Shown: positions 10,862 through 23,930 of the stretch, piece after piece
How positions within the stretch are numbered: the first letter of the stretch is position 1
Layout: each line of letters begins with the position of its first letter
NCBI RefSeq assembly: GCF_030272615.1
Contig: NC_081405.1
Location: 652,694,920 to 652,758,919, forward strand
DNA length: 64,000 bases
Direction: 5' to 3'
Source of the DNA: Cryptomeria japonica
Lineage: Eukaryota > Streptophyta > Pinopsida > Cupressales > Cupressaceae
Position numbers and translations under genes: made by a program
Notes under the pieces: generated by a model
The model's input: the letters and a program-made list of their open reading frames with translations, nothing else
Told to the model about the DNA's origin: nothing
Database searches by the model: none

Positions 10862-13800
10862 CACTTGGATTTGGCAGTAAAATGTCGAGATGAAGTCGCC
10901 CTGCAAATTTGACAAAAAGTTTTTTGGACCATGGCGGGAATGTACACGGTCCTCCGAAAAATACGCAAAATGAAAAAGGGTTTTTACGCATCTACAAATG
11001 AAGCCCGAATCCGAAAGTATAGCTATACACTTGCAACCTACACACAAAGAAAGAGAGAGAAATGTGTTGGGATTGGGGGTTTTCCTTTAGGTCAAACCCC
11101 AATTTTGGAATTAACCAAGTAATGAAAGAAAGTACTTGCAAGTAGATGTAAATGAAAGACTGAATTGTAAATCACTTCAAGGGAGGTTGTAGTAGCAATG
11201 TTGATAGAAATTCTTGTGTGGAATTGAATGTTGAAAGGGATCTCCTCTTCAATGGTTGAATCCTTGACTTGAATGCAACACCTAGCCTTGAAGGGAGACT
11301 TGAGAATGCTCAATGCTGGAAAAGAATGCTTGAATGTTTGATCACTTATGCAACTTGATCTCTCCAACTTTGACCTACCCAACTTATATCAAATGAGAGA
11401 GTGAATTCCCCCTTAAATACATATTTGGAGGATTTGAATTTCGTCACAGGCCGACATCGGGGAGGTCTCCCGCCTGAGGCACAACCCACAAGACATGCCC
11501 TAGGAAGGGTCTTGCCCTATTGGGATAGAGGCGCCACACCCCTGTATTGGGAGGACAAGGGCACCATGCCCTTATCCAAGCCCTTATCCAAGAGGGGATA
11601 GTGGTGCCACGCCCCTGTCCTACCCCTTTTTCCAAGGCAGAATGTAGTCGGGGTGATGCATAGGCTAAGGAAGAAGCTATTTTTGCAAGTCGAGCACTCT
11701 CCGGTCTTTGATCAAGCTAAAGAATTTGAGTTCGCATGCATGAGGACCCTAATGCAGTCGTAAATTGCTAGGGTCATAATTTTATGACACTACAAGAATA
11801 TACTCGTTTGAATCTCAAAATCTTTTGGGACATTTATGTGTCATGCTATCATCTTGTTGATTTTATCCCAAATTCAAACCATAGGTGGCTAACACTGAAT
11901 CTTCGCTATTCATGAAGTTAAAATTGGAAAATTTTAATCATCAATTTTTTCATAAATGCACCAAACATATTGTGTATTTGTGAAATTAGCATAGGGTGCA
12001 ATTTTTGAAAATAAATTTTGTCCCAACTTTAGTGAGTTGATTGTCTAGATAGATTAGCTACACTAAAGTAGCTCTAGAAAGATGTAAAATATTAAATACA
12101 CGAAATGCAAAATATGCATTAATTACCTAAAAAATGGATACTATAGAAGCCATAGAATTCAACTAGGAAAACCTAAGTGATGCCCCCAATGCTCAACAAA
12201 AACTACAACATTGGACGTAAGAATTTGGTTACTGCAAAATCAAAATTTATTGGCACCAAAATCAAAAGAAACTACTTCAACGAGAAGAATGCTTAAGAGG
12301 ATGTTAGTGAGTTGGAAACAAAAAGCTGATAAAGTGCAAGTATATGCCCCCTCATGTTTTTTCCTTAGTTAGGAGGGGGAAAACAAGAAAGAAGACAAGC
12401 CAAAACCACCACAAACATTGTCAAAATTTTGGGCAAATTTCAGCTATATATTGGAGTGGGCTCTAGAGGGGTCATTTTCACTATTCATCATAAGGATTTT
12501 CATTGTGATTTCTATAAATCTATAATAAAAATGCCTCCCAAATAATATTTTTAACCATACCATATCGAGGAGCTATCCATATCATGGAGTAGGATGAGCC
12601 ATCGAGTGAGAGGCTAAATTTTTTTATTGGTGAGTAGTTTGTGCTTTTTTATAGCCATGGGAAAAATTTCAGTAGTGTAAGTGTCTTGGGTGTGCACAAG
12701 AATCCAATCCCTATGTGTTCATCCTAGGATGAATTTTACAATAGCATCAAGAGTCAACGACTGCACTAGTGTCCCAAGGATGCACTAGAATCGAAGGGGC
12801 CAAAGCACAAAAAAATGAGTAATAATACATAGAATAATTAGTGGAATAGAGTTAGATAGATTAGAAGTAGAAGATATGAATAAAAAAATGATGTTCTTGT
12901 AAGTCCTCCTAGAGGTTTGGGAGCATACAAGAAAACACTTGATTTCACTCCTATGCAATCTCATAGGATATCTACCATTAGCCTGCCATGGACGCCTACA
13001 CCAAGTGGGTCTTTGGTGGATCTATCAAATTCTAGAGTTTATAATTTCATGCACCCATGTTGATGGCCCTTATGGAGAGGTGGGACACTGACACCATGTC
13101 ATTCCATCTCATGAAAGGGGGGATGACTATGACATTTATGGGAATCTATTATATCCTATGTCCCCCCCTCCAAATATGAAGGATCTCTCTTAGCCCAAGA
13201 AATTTGTGATGGGTAGATGCACTATATCAATAGACTGGTACCGTCAAATATCTAAAGTGGCTCTTGCTTGAGGAGTGCAATTTATAGAGGGTAATAATAC
13301 ACTAACTCAAAAAATAACAATAATTGCTTGTTCTCATTCATAAATTCATGTTCGAGGACAATGTAATATTGACAAATAAGTAGAAGATCTAGCAATAGTC
13401 ATAATCTACATTATCTATATTATTACCATCAATTGACTAGAACAAAAGGACTTAAATTCACTAAAGATGTTAATTGAAACAAAACTTTCATTTTTAAAAC
13501 AATCACATGAAGTGGATCATTTACTTCTCCTAACTGAACCTAGAACATATGACACACATTATTAACACTAAGGTGACTTATTCAATGAAAATAAACATAA
13601 ATAATGACTAGTCCTACAAGAGTCCTATTATGAAATAAACTCTTTTATTCCACACTACCACAAAATCAGGGACATGCCTCAATAGGTTGTTTGAATTAAT
13701 GAGGTGCAACCTCATCATCTTCTATGATGCTACAAATCCCACATTCATGTTGGGTAGATAGAGTTAACAAGAACTCAACACGACCACAACTTCCCTTCTA

Positions 13801-13953
13801 ATGTGGTTATGAGGATAGTTAAAACATTTAGTAAGTCTAATAAAAGTATCAGAAAACAAGTAAAACTAAGACAATCCCAAGACTCATCACATAGACCATT
13901 GTTGACATTAATGAAGAGATTATTTGGGGCTTGTATATTTAAAAATCATTTTC
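10862..13953. other. Gene-free region between elements
   Basis: No gene can be supported. The part 11400-11640 is GC-richer, with repeated CACGCCCCTGT/CACACCCCTGT and CCCTTATCCAAG units, and looks like a piece of an old repeat. The rest (11650-13950) is AT-rich without long ORFs or a recognisable terminal repeat. Confidence 0.55.
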
Positions 13954-13957
13954 ACAT

Positions 13958-13983
13958 GGGTAAGTGCACCAAGATGGTGAACA
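13958..13983 (+). repeat. Left terminal inverted repeat
   Basis: The 26 bp starting GGGTAAGTGCACCAAGATGG are exactly the reverse complement of 49109-49134. After an AAAAG run and an insertion-like GGGGGTATAAG, the similarity resumes with GTGGCCAC (about 14000-14007) and then a T tract. Confidence 0.7.
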
Positions 13984-14551
13984 AAAAGGGGGGTATAAGT
14001 GGCCACTTTTTTTTTTTTTTTTTTCTGAAAACAAGTAAACCTGAACTTCGAAGAGATATTTGAAGGTCATGCACTCAAAACTAGGAGTTGAAAAAAGAAT
14101 AAGAATTGTAGTACTCTGAATCTAGTTCTAAACTACTAATTTTTTTAAAAATTGGATAATATAAGAGGGTCAAACCTTTCACGCACGAAAAACTATTCCT
14201 GGTTTTTTCAAAAAAATATAACATAGTTGTTTTCGTGCGCTGCACAAAATCTATAGTTAGATTTAGTATTTTGCAAAACCCTTTGGTAGGATGATAGGTA
14301 AGAGTGAGATCTAGAAGTTGTGTATTTTTTTGTAATTTTTTGTCGAGTATTTTATTTTTTATGATTTTTGGAAGTGACTACATCCTGAAAATTTGGTACC
14401 TATTAGTGTGCTGGGCATAACTTGCATCAAAATAATAAAAAATGCAATTTTTTTTTTTTAAAGTATATAGAATCTAGTGTAGAACAATAATATACAATTT
14501 ATTTTGAATTTGGTTGAGTATATCAAAATTTATTAAAAAAATGGTAGACAT

Positions 14552-14728
14552 ATGTCTGTGAGGACTGTCAAGGCACTGATAAAGAAAATTAAAGTTTACT
14601 CTACTAATGTTGTCCAAAAATTAAAACAATTATATGGTCAGAAAACTAAGAAGATGTGTGAGATTATGGTGCTAATTTTAGAGATACCCACTTCATCATT
14701 TGTAAACCTGATGATGATGAAGTCAAGA
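14552..14728 (+). pseudogene. Coding fragment split by the Tat insertion
   Basis: I do not recognise this protein. One frame from 14552 encodes a Lys-rich helix-like stretch (VKALIKKIKVYSTNVVQKLK). From about 14660 an overlapping frame encodes RDTHFIICKPDDDEVK and runs straight into the Tat insertion site. If the insertion and one CAAGA copy are ignored, the same frame continues at 38387 with KSWWRMKKRVKEQKWGEN. An uninterrupted, amino-acid-diverse frame across the junction suggests the Tat element landed in an exon. The fragment needs one frameshift to join its two parts. It may be the end of a gene of the surrounding DNA transposon; the product is unknown. Confidence 0.4.
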
Positions 14729-16220
14729 TGTAGCTAGGAAATCAAAAATCATCAAAGCAAGTATCAATAATAGTCTTAGCTCAATCACAAAAGCAAATTG
14801 CAATGATCTATCCTAACACACTCAATAAAGACATGAAAATGAAACATTCAAAACTAAAGACTATGCAAACCAAATGTAGATCTAAATGCTTCCTTCATGC
14901 GGCTCCATTGTCCTTCTTTCTTCTCCAAATAGCCTTTGTTTGTGGATCTCACCTTCAAGTGCATAAACCTAATGTGAAAGCAAGATTGACATTGGCACAA
15001 GAGTACTAGAAGCATGATTGACTCGAAAAAGTGATTATTCTCATTCTCATTAGTTGGGATTGAAGAAATTCATCCAATTTATAGACAAATTGGAGAGATG
15101 GATCAAATTAGCATGATTCAATTCAAATAGAAATTGCAAATCAAAAATGTCAATTATGACAATTTATGACAAATTATGCACTTTCTATGCAAAATTTGAT
15201 TGATTGATAATTCATGACAATTTATGACAAATTTCTATGTCAAGAATTGATTGATTGTCAATTATGACAAATTATGACAAATTTCTATGTCATTCCCATG
15301 AATTTAGGAGAGAAATGGGAGAGAATTGAAATTATGAATTAGAAAAATAGAAAAATTAGAAAATTGATGAAAATTAGGAAATAGGTAAATTAATTAATAA
15401 TTTGTCATTTACTAATTAATTCACAAAAAGAGGAATAATTAGCCAATTAAATGAACATTTAATTGCGATGAGAAGACTTAGAATAAATAAATAATTTATT
15501 AATCCTAGAGAGAGAAATGACAAACAAGGTTAAATGATTAAATCATAAAACCCTAAAAGATGAATTAACAATGCAAGAACGACAATTAGGTCTTGATGAA
15601 AGATAATTGATGTTGATTCGATTATGATCATGATTCTGATTGACAAAGGACCAATGTGATAAATGATTTGATTGATAAATGCGCCAATTGACGAGGAACA
15701 ATGACTAATTGATCTAAATTGACATAACTGAGACAAACAATGATCGATGACAAATCAATCGCAAAATGACAAGATTGACAAGAGGACAAGAATTGAGGAC
15801 AAAATAGATTGCAAGACAACAAGATTGAAAATGACAACGATCAATGGCAAATTGACCACAAAATGACAAGATCGAACATAACAACGATCGATGACAAATC
15901 GATCGCCAGATGATAAGATTGATAAGAGGACAAAACCCTAATTAGGATTGACGAGATCCAAAATGATGACAAATGAGCATGCACATTGATGCGATAGGAT
16001 AAAATCGATCAAAATCATGACTGGATAATGTTGTCGACAAGACCAAATTTGAGAGCGAGATGAATGAAGAATGTAGAAGAATGACTCGATGCTCACAAAT
16101 GATAAAGACCAAGTGCGAATCATAGGAGAAATGTTAATGCGACGCAAAAACCTAAAATGAGGCAATGCGCAAATGTTAAAGCATGATTCCGCAAGCGTTG
16201 ACCATTTTTAGGTGTCTACA
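14729..16220 (-). repeat. 3' LTR of the Tat element
   Basis: It matches 36891-38381 at about 98% by eye. In minus orientation it starts TGTAGACACC. It contains internal short repeats: GACAATTTATGACAAATT units at about 15150-15290 and about four degenerate 48-bp units with ATCGATGACAAATCGATCG at about 15737-15925. The ORF at 14803 is a shadow that recurs in the other LTR at 36965. Confidence 0.93.
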
Positions 16221-16235
16221 TTTTGCCCCTCTTTG
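16221..16235 (-). other. Polypurine tract of the Tat element
   Basis: On the minus strand this reads CAAAGAGGGGCAAAA and directly precedes the 3' LTR start, confirming the minus orientation. Confidence 0.85.
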
Positions 16236-17039
16236 AGACAATGTGATTTTAAGCATTGTTTCAAAGAACAATAAAGAAAATGCCCCAGACATTGACAATG
16301 ACATATGCATGCCCCCTCGAGGAATTGGCTGGAAACATACAGAAAAGAGGCCAATTGATCGATAAAAATGATAGGATCGAATGACTAACAATCAGAGATC
16401 AGATGCATGAAGGACAAGCAATTAAAGACGCAAAAAACCGCGACCAACATAAGATGGAGAGGGTGCACATCCATCTATGTACTGATAAAGATCTATAAAT
16501 GAGACCAAGAGAATGAAAATTGCTCATTTGCACTAGACAAAGAGGAGGACTTGTTGCTCTGGAAAAGGACACTTGTAGAGAGATAGCAAAAATTCCAATG
16601 GTAGATCACCTCGAAGAACGTGTACACACATTTAGATGACCAGACGGCGCGGGAGCAGCGGTATGTATCTCAAAAACCCATGTTTTCAATTTGTTGAATT
16701 TGACTTGCTTGCGGGACATTGTGGGGCCCACAGGGAATGCAGAAACTAACTTCTGCACTTGTGTAGGGCGAATCCTGTGCTTGTGTAGGGTCTTCTGTGC
16801 TTGTGTAGGGAGATACAGGTGCAGGACATGTGACACAGGCATAGGACTCATCACACAGGTGCAATTGTGTAATGTAAATCCTAATTTTGGTCAAAACAAC
16901 ATGCAAATGATCCGAAAAAGGGGGGACAAGGGTAGGATAGGTCAGATTAGATGAAAAACACCCTGATGTGGACATGAAAATGAGGAAATGCAACCCATAG
17001 GAGCAAACCCTAAAACTGACAAAATGTGCCCCAATTGTG
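16236..17039. other. Tat element 3' region, non-coding
   Basis: No ORF with recognisable motifs. It contains the tandem motif region at 16740-16870, described separately. Confidence 0.5.
16740..16870. repeat. Short tandem motif (TGTGCTTGTGTAGGG / ACACAGGYGCA)
   Basis: Three copies of CTG(T)GCTTGTGTAGGG-like units (about 16755-16812) are followed by inverted forms (ACACAGGCATAGGACTCATC, ACACAGGTGCA). A matching cluster occurs near the other inner end of the same element at 36654-36772. Confidence 0.6.
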
Positions 17040-18853
17040 ATGCAGAGTCGACAGTATCCATTGATCACGCGGGAGAACCGACCTGACTGCTTCATGTTAT
17101 GACATAGACTCGGGAGCACGGACAGAGATACATTAGAAGGACTTGGGATATACTATGTCAGATTCATGCCCGAGATTAGGGCAAACACAGGACTGCCTAC
17201 TGCATTGGCAGAGCGATGGCATTCAGAGACTTCCTCCTTCCATCTGGCGACTGGAGAGGCGTATGGCGTATCCTCCGCATTCCGATTCATGGAGAGATGG
17301 TAGAGTATGACCCAGTGACAGGGAGAAATGTGTTCTATAGATTATTTGAGTGCGACGTAGATGATCTAGATATCATGGAGAGGGAGATTGGCTGGGAGAC
17401 CATGGCATCAGAGTACGATCGACGATATGCGACGATAGCAGTGGTGATAGCATGCCTACTAGCAAGAGACAGATGAGGACATGGATTCCCTATTGGATGG
17501 GGAAGAGTGCTAGAGTGGATGGCAACAGAGGGTATGGTGTATGCATGGGGACCATGTGTACTGGCTATGCTATATTTTCAGTTGCATCAGATAGCATATC
17601 AGGGAGTGTAGATGTTGAGCTGTGGAGTCACACTGTTACAGGTATGGGCATTTGAGCACATAGCTATATGTCAACCGATTACAAAGAGACATGTAGTACC
17701 ATATCGACCATATGTGTACTACTATGGGGGAGCACTGAGATAGGGTCCATTTGGATACATATTATATTGGCGACATGAGCTAGACAGACTGAGAGAGTTC
17801 ATATGGAGGCCATATCGTGATTGCCCGGGATGGTCAGATGATAGTGAGGATCTACCTTATTATAGACAGGAGAGGTACTTGATTGGGCGACCAGTGAATC
17901 ACCAGAGAGTTATTGAGTTGTAACTTCCAGAGAGAGTCAGACGACAGTTTGGAGAGAGGCGGGATGTACCTAGGAGGACTGCACATTTTGCCCGATCTCA
18001 TAGAGAGACAAGTCAGTGGGGGAGTATGATTCAGCCACACATAGCATATACTGACTTCACACAGCTACAACAGAGACAGTGGGATTGGAGATCAGATGTG
18101 GCAGATGTCAGGATGACAGAGGAGTATGAGAGATGGTTTGCATGATGGCGGCCAGTGCCATTGACAGATCCGGATATTCCAGTACCGAGGAGACAGGAGG
18201 ACTTCCCACTCACAGGAGAGGAGGAGGGAGATGATGAGGATGAGGAGGATGAGGATGGTGATGAGGATGAGGGGGATGACGAGGACGGAGATGAGGAGGG
18301 GGATGATGAGGATGGAGATGATGAGGGGGATGACGAGGATGAGCCAGATTCAGGCGAGCAGGAGGCATTGCAGGATATACCCATAGAGCTGGAGACAGCT
18401 AGGACAGAGGAGATGGAGATGTGCAGGGCTACCATAGCGAGTCAGCAGAATCACATTGCGACGTTAGAGAGAGAGCATGAGTAGTTCAGAGCAGAGATAG
18501 CCAAACTCACAGCGGCTCAAGATACAGCAGTAGCTCAGGCACAACGAGAAGAACAGAGAGTCACTGAGTATATTGGGTCGATTCGGGATGCCAATGCACG
18601 AGAGATGGCACAGATGCTGGTAGAGACCGAAGAGGAGATACGCCATTGGAGGACACTATATGAGAGTGCAGTTCCACCAGAGCAGAGAGAAGCTTCATAT
18701 CGGGCATGATCGAGGACAGAGAGCAGGGCACGCTCTCGGAGGTCATTGAGCAGCATGGGGGTGAGTGGACCTATGAGACCACCACAGCCAGGACCAGGAG
18801 GGACATCATCCGCGAGACATGGTAGGTATGAGGAGGACAAAGGGAGCACCTAG
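17040..18853 (+). pseudogene. Antisense plant-mobile-domain-like ORF of the Tat element
   Basis: This ORF runs opposite to gag-pol, between the integrase end and the 3' LTR. The frame starting at ATG 17040 carries LPTALAERWHSETSSFHL, the hallmark N-terminal block of plant mobile domain (PMD, aminotransferase-like) proteins. After a deletion/frameshift near 17255 the adjacent frame continues with WRILRIPIHGEMVEYDP and later VWAFEHIAICQPITKRH (about 17640-17695), the second PMD signature. The domain is followed by an Asp/Glu-rich tract (about 18205-18350) with Gly and a coiled-coil-like segment (about 18480-18690). At least seven stop codons break it. PMD proteins are known in plants as host MAIN/MAIL1-type proteins and in transposons; their molecular role is poorly defined. 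Extra ORFs, some antisense, are an established feature of plant Tat elements. Confidence 0.72.
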
Positions 18854-19969
18854 TGACAGAGGCACGTACTCCCGATGACAGGGACAGATGCATATGTAGT
18901 TTGATATTATGTAGTCAGCCTACGGGCCATACTTAGGACAGACAGTCCAATTTTGTACTCTGATATTATGATGATATATGATATGATATGCATTGATATG
19001 ATGGGATGCAATGTGTTATGAGTTATGTTTATTTTGTTCATGTATGGATGACTTATGCACTATTTATGTACCATTGTGAACATGTATGGATGCATTTTTA
19101 TGTGTTTTTGATGCATTTATAATATGAAATGGATAAAATGCTTGATATGATGCTTGATGTAATACAAATGTACTAACCAAATGGATGCAGGATGCAGCAT
19201 ATGTGTTTGGGGAAATCAGAGCACTAGACTGAACTAACTATCCAGAAGAAATGTTAGTAAGAAGAAATGAAACAGAGGAAAATTAGAAACGAATAAAAAA
19301 AACTTGCTTTTAGTAATGCACTTTGTAGGTGAGAACCTTTATTTTAATGTAGCAAAATGGATGCGTAGCATCATGGCATGGAAGGCCAGAGCTGAAATGC
19401 AACCCTTTTTGCAAAAGATAGACACATCACAGACAAACAACAATCACAACCAAAAAGAAAAGGACCATGATCCATCCCAGTCACTCTAAATCACTCAGTG
19501 ACATCATCGAGCAACATAGTAACATGATCGAAGCCAAAGATAAATCAATAAAAAGATAAGATGTACAAATTCCAATAAATCAAACAAACACCTTGATCTT
19601 CATTGTCAAAAGTTGAAAGTGCTGATAAGACGATCATGCTGTCTGGTTTCAGGACATGCGGTACCCCGTCTAAGATAAGACACAGTCTGGTTTTGAGTAT
19701 ACCACACCCTGTATAAGACCCATGATAGTGTGCCAAGGATAAATAAATTTGCAGTTGATTGACATGACAAGTGCGATCAGTTTGAATGTCTGGTTTGAGT
19801 AAAAAGTTCATTTGTTTAAGCGTGATTTCATTAAAGCACAGTGTTGGATTGTGTGTCATTGGATGTATACTCGGTGATCTGTCTTATGCACCAAGAGGAT
19901 ATTTATTGCAAAATGCTTTTTTTTTTTTTTTTGCTTTTCAATTTGTTTTTTCAAGACTTTATATGATTT

Positions 19970-20150
19970 TTTAGGGATTTTCTTAGGACATTTTTCAATT
20001 TTTTTGAATTATTTCAAGACATTTTTCAATTTTGTTGAATTATTTCAGGACATTTTTCAATTTTTATGATTTTTTCAGGACATTTTTCAATTTTTTATGA
20101 TTTTTTCAGGACATTTTTTTATTTTTTATGATTTTTTCAGGACATTTTTG
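19970..20150 (+). repeat. T-rich tandem repeat
   Basis: About six degenerate units of roughly 30 bp built on CAGGACATTTTTCAATTTTT and ATGATTTTTT. Confidence 0.7.
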
Positions 20151-20395
20151 GATGCAAAAGTTCCAGTGATTGATCATGACAAGGGGAATGCACCTAATGC
20201 GCATCTGAAAGACATACATAAACCGGGACCAAAACATATATACAAGAAACCGGAGTATGCAAGACAATGATGTTAACCAATAACAGGCCTGGAATAGGAC
20301 ATTGGGTCAAGATGAAGATAGACATGATAAACCGGCCAAGAGAAAGCATAGCTAGAGGTCATGACAGATGACGGAGCCATAATCTTGTTACACAT

Positions 20396-20600
20396 GGTGC
20401 CTGTTTGCCAGGTTTTCACCATGGTACTTGCCCAAAGCGCCTATTTGCCAGGTTTTCACTAGAGGGTGAATCATTTTTTCTTTACTCTTTTGTTCTTTTT
20501 TCCACTTTTTTTTTTTTTTTTTGTATTTTGCTTTTTTTCACTTTTTTTTGTATTTTTTTGCTTTTTCCATTTTTTTGTATTTTTTCAGGATCATATTTGA
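20396..20600. repeat. Duplicated TTTGCCAGGTTTTCAC unit and poly-T tracts
   Basis: TTTGCCAGGTTTTCAC occurs twice (about 20404 and 20443) with similar surroundings, followed by long T runs with TTTGTATTTTTT units to about 20590. Confidence 0.6.
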
Positions 20601-20618
20601 AGAAGTGTTGATAGAAAA

Positions 20619-21794
20619 TTATGCCCAGTACTTGCGAAGATGCATGCTATTTATAGGATCAGACAGAAGTTCACCTTCTGGTGTGGCAAGCTGATATGCC
20701 CTTGAGCCATATGCTGCAGTTACTATGAAAGGCCCAACCCAATTAGGTTCAAACTTGCCTTTGATGATGTCAGTAGACTGTGCATTCTTGGGATTTGCCT
20801 TTAAAACTAGATCTCCCACTTCGAAGTGTCACCCTTTGACCTTCTTATTATAAGAGCAACGGAGACGGTTTTGATATGCTTGCAAATGTGTCAAAGCTGT
20901 CTGATGTTTCTCATCTAACATCTCAAGTTGGTGCAACCGAGAGACTTTGTGTGTCTCATCATCAATCAAATGTTGCAAGGAAACACGCAAGGAAGGAATC
21001 TCCACTTCCAAGGGTAAAATGGCTTCTGCACCATACACCAAGGAATAAGGTGTTGTGCCAGTAGGTGTGCGGATAGAAGTGCGATAGGCCCATAGTGCTG
21101 GATTCAACTGAACATGCCAATCTCAACCAGCATCATTGACAACCTTTTTCAGGATCTTGATAATGGTTTTATTTGATGCTTTGTCTTGACCATTCCCCTA
21201 TGGATAGTATGGACTGGAGCAACGGTGTTGGATATGAAACTTTTCACAAAGTTCCTTGACATCTTTATTCTTGAAGGGGCGACCATTATCAGTGACTATG
21301 GAAAGAGGAACCCCATATCGGCATATGATATAATTCAATAGGAATTTTGAAATTTGCACACCAGTGATATAGGTCATGGGGATAGCCTCAATCCATTTTG
21401 TAAAATACTCTGTGGCTGTAATGATAAACTTGTGTCCATTTGCAGATGTTGGGTGAATTTTGCCAATAAGATCCAATCCCCATTAAGAAAAGGGCCATGG
21501 AGATATGACAGAATGAAGCTCTTGGGCTGGTGCATGAATGTAGTTTCCATGGATCTAGCATTTGTAACACTTCTTAACAAAATAGTGAACATCTTTTTCC
21601 AAAGTGGGCCAATAATACCCAGCACGAATCAACTTTTTGGCTAAGCTCAGACCATTGAAATGGCCCCCACATATACCATCGTGAACCTCATGTAAAGCCG
21701 TTTGTGCTTCATCAGAATCCAAACACCTGAGGAGGGTATGGTCAAAAGAACGACGGTAAAGGGTGTCGGCGATGATGACATATTTGGCTGTCTA
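20619..21794 (-). pseudogene. Tat integrase (broken)
   Basis: The frame is continuous with upstream pol but broken by stop codons. The zinc-binding part (about 21600-21740) ends in a CYKCQ-type pair. The catalytic core begins WGLDLIGKIHP (about 21480) with the first Asp, and IVTDNGRPF (about 21270) holds the second. At the third position the usual Gly-Gln-x-Glu-Ala-Ser-Asn-Lys block reads GQDKASNK (about 21170), so the catalytic Glu appears to be replaced by Lys. The C-terminal part includes ALWAYRTSIRTPTGTTPYSL (about 21035-21095) and WVGPFIVTAAYGSRAYQL (about 20690-20745). With both the Glu change and stops, this copy cannot encode active integrase. Confidence 0.85.
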
Positions 21795-23918
21795 TCAGAT
21801 AAAGGCTCGACGTTGGTTAGTGGAAAGGTTGGGTGGTAAGGTTTGGGATTTCAAATATTGATATACGCCATTGTACCACGGGGAGTTGGGACCAACAAGA
21901 ACGCACATCACATTCACTGTCGGAATGTCAAAAGAGGGAACCAGCAATTGTTCGACTAAAAATTCACATTTGTCCATATTGTGGGGCATATTCAACATGG
22001 AAGCAATCATAGCCATCGCATTTGTCGACTTGTTTTGCATTCTCGGAACTTGATTGAAATGGATAGCCGTGAATTTGGTCTTGAAGAAATCTACCATATG
22101 CTTATAGGGAATAAGCTTTTCATCTTTTGTTTCGTAGTCATCATTCACTTGTCGGATGACTAATTGAGAATCTCCATAGACTTGCAAATGCATGATGTTC
22201 CAGTGGATTGCTACTCGGAGTCCTGTAACCAGTGCTTCATACTCTACAATGTTATTGGTACAATGAAAAGTTATCCTGTAGGACATGGGAATAGCATCAC
22301 CTTGAGGGGTGTCAAATAGGATGTCGGCTCTGGACCCGAACTTGGTATGGGACCCATCAAAGTATAACTTCCATTCATTAGAAGATGTGAGAGTAAAGAC
22401 TGATTCATCTAGAAAATCGGTCAATATGGGATGATCATCAGAAATAGGAGCCTCTGCAAGTTGATCTGCTATGACTTGTCCTTTTATCGCCTTTTGCTCC
22501 ATATACTCAATGTCAAATTCACTGAGAATCATAACCCATTTTGCTAGGCGACCCGTCAAAGCTGCTCAGCTAAGCAAATATTTTAAGGGATCAATTTTTG
22601 CAACCAACAATGTTTGGTGGCTTAACATATATTGTCGAAGCTTTTGTGTTGCAAATACCACTGCTAAGCATGCCCTTTCAATAGTTGAATAGTTTAGCTC
22701 ATAACCTACCAGTGTCCAACTGATATAATAAATAGCTCGTTCTTTGTCGTTCTCATCTTGTTGGGCCAAGAGAACTCCTAATGCCGTTTCAGTTGCAGAA
22801 ATATACAATATGAATGGCTTTCCTTCTATAGGAGGCATTAGGATAGGCGGCGACAACAAATATTCTTTGAGAGCTTGAAAGGCTGATTGACATTGCTCAG
22901 TCCATTTAAAAGCGTCACCTTTATGTAGTAGATGCTAGAATGGATGACATTTATTGGCCAACTGAGCTATGAAGCGACGGATTGACTGGAGCTTTCCTTG
23001 CAGATTGCGTAATTGACGGAGATTAGAAGGAGGAGGCATAGCCATTATTGCTTTAACCTTGGCAAGGTCAACCTCAATGCCTCTGTGAGAAACAATGTAC
23101 CCTAGTAACTTGCTAGCTATGATGCCAAAGACACACTTCTTTGGATTGAGTCTAATATTGTAGGTCTCCATTCGGTCAAAGATTGGGCCCAGGATGGCTA
23201 AATGACTATCTCTTGTGACAGATTTGCATAACAAGTCATCAACATAGTCCTCCATCAAAGTATGCATGAAATCATGAAAAATTGTCATCATTGCTCTTTG
23301 ATATGTAGCGCCTGCATTTTTAAGACCAAATGACATCACATTCTAGCAATAGGTACCCCAAGCACAGGTGAATGTTGTCTTATGTTGATCTTCAGGAGCA
23401 ATGCGAATTTGGTTATAGCCGGAGAAACCATCCATCAATGAGAGCATCTCATATCTAGCAGTCATGTCAACTATGATGTCGATGTTTGGCAGTGGAAAAT
23501 CATCCTTAGGGCATGCTTTATTGAGATCCCTAAAATCTGTACAGATTCTGATGCCCCCAGTTACCTTGCTAACTGGTACTAAATCTGAAATCCAGTCTGC
23601 ATAATCAACGGGTCTGATAAAGCCCACATCTAGTAATTTCTTCAGTTCCACCTTGACCAAAAGAGCCACCTGGGGATGCATCTTTCTACGTTTCTGTTTG
23701 ACAGGTTTGGCATCGGCTTTCAATGGCAAATGATGAAGGACTAATTTTGGATCGAGGCCAGGCATATCTGCATAGGACCATGCAAAGCTGATCTTCTTCT
23801 CAAGAAAGAAATTGACAAAATCTATCTTTTCCTGTTTTGATAGAGAAGCAGCAAAATGAATGACCTTAGGGTTGTCAGGTGTACCCAAATTGATTTCTTC
23901 GGTCATTTCCACAAGCAA
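21795..23918 (-). pseudogene. Tat reverse transcriptase with dual RNase H (broken)
   Basis: Reverse transcriptase blocks appear in order: the DVGFIRPVDYADWISDLVPV region (about 23560-23620), GGIRICTDFRDLNKACPKDD (about 23500-23555), the DGFSGYNQI block (about 23410), SFGLKNAGATYQRAM (about 23290-23335) and the catalytic YVDDLL (about 23230-23245). The first RNase H begins ILYISATETALGVLLAQ (about 22760-22810). A second RNase H follows, with WKLYFDGSHTKFGSRADILF (about 22310-22370), NIVEYEALVTGL (about 22215-22250) and VYGDSQLVI (about 22165-22190), the archaeal-type domain typical of the Tat lineage. All blocks share one frame, interrupted by TAG at 23343 and 22935 and TGA at 22566. Confidence 0.9.
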
Positions 23919-23930
23919 TGTTGATTTGTC

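Larger units (their letters stand above)
18854..20618. other. Tat element 3' region, low complexity
   Basis: No gene. It contains T-rich tandem repeats and duplicated short segments, described separately. Confidence 0.55.

Noticed and set aside
14803-15009. 68-codon ORF repeated at 36965-37183
   Set aside because: It is duplicated because it lies in the two Tat LTRs, and it has no known motif.
18031-18435. 134-codon Ser-rich minus-strand ORF
   Set aside because: It is the shadow of the Asp/Glu-rich tract of the antisense plant-mobile-domain-like ORF.
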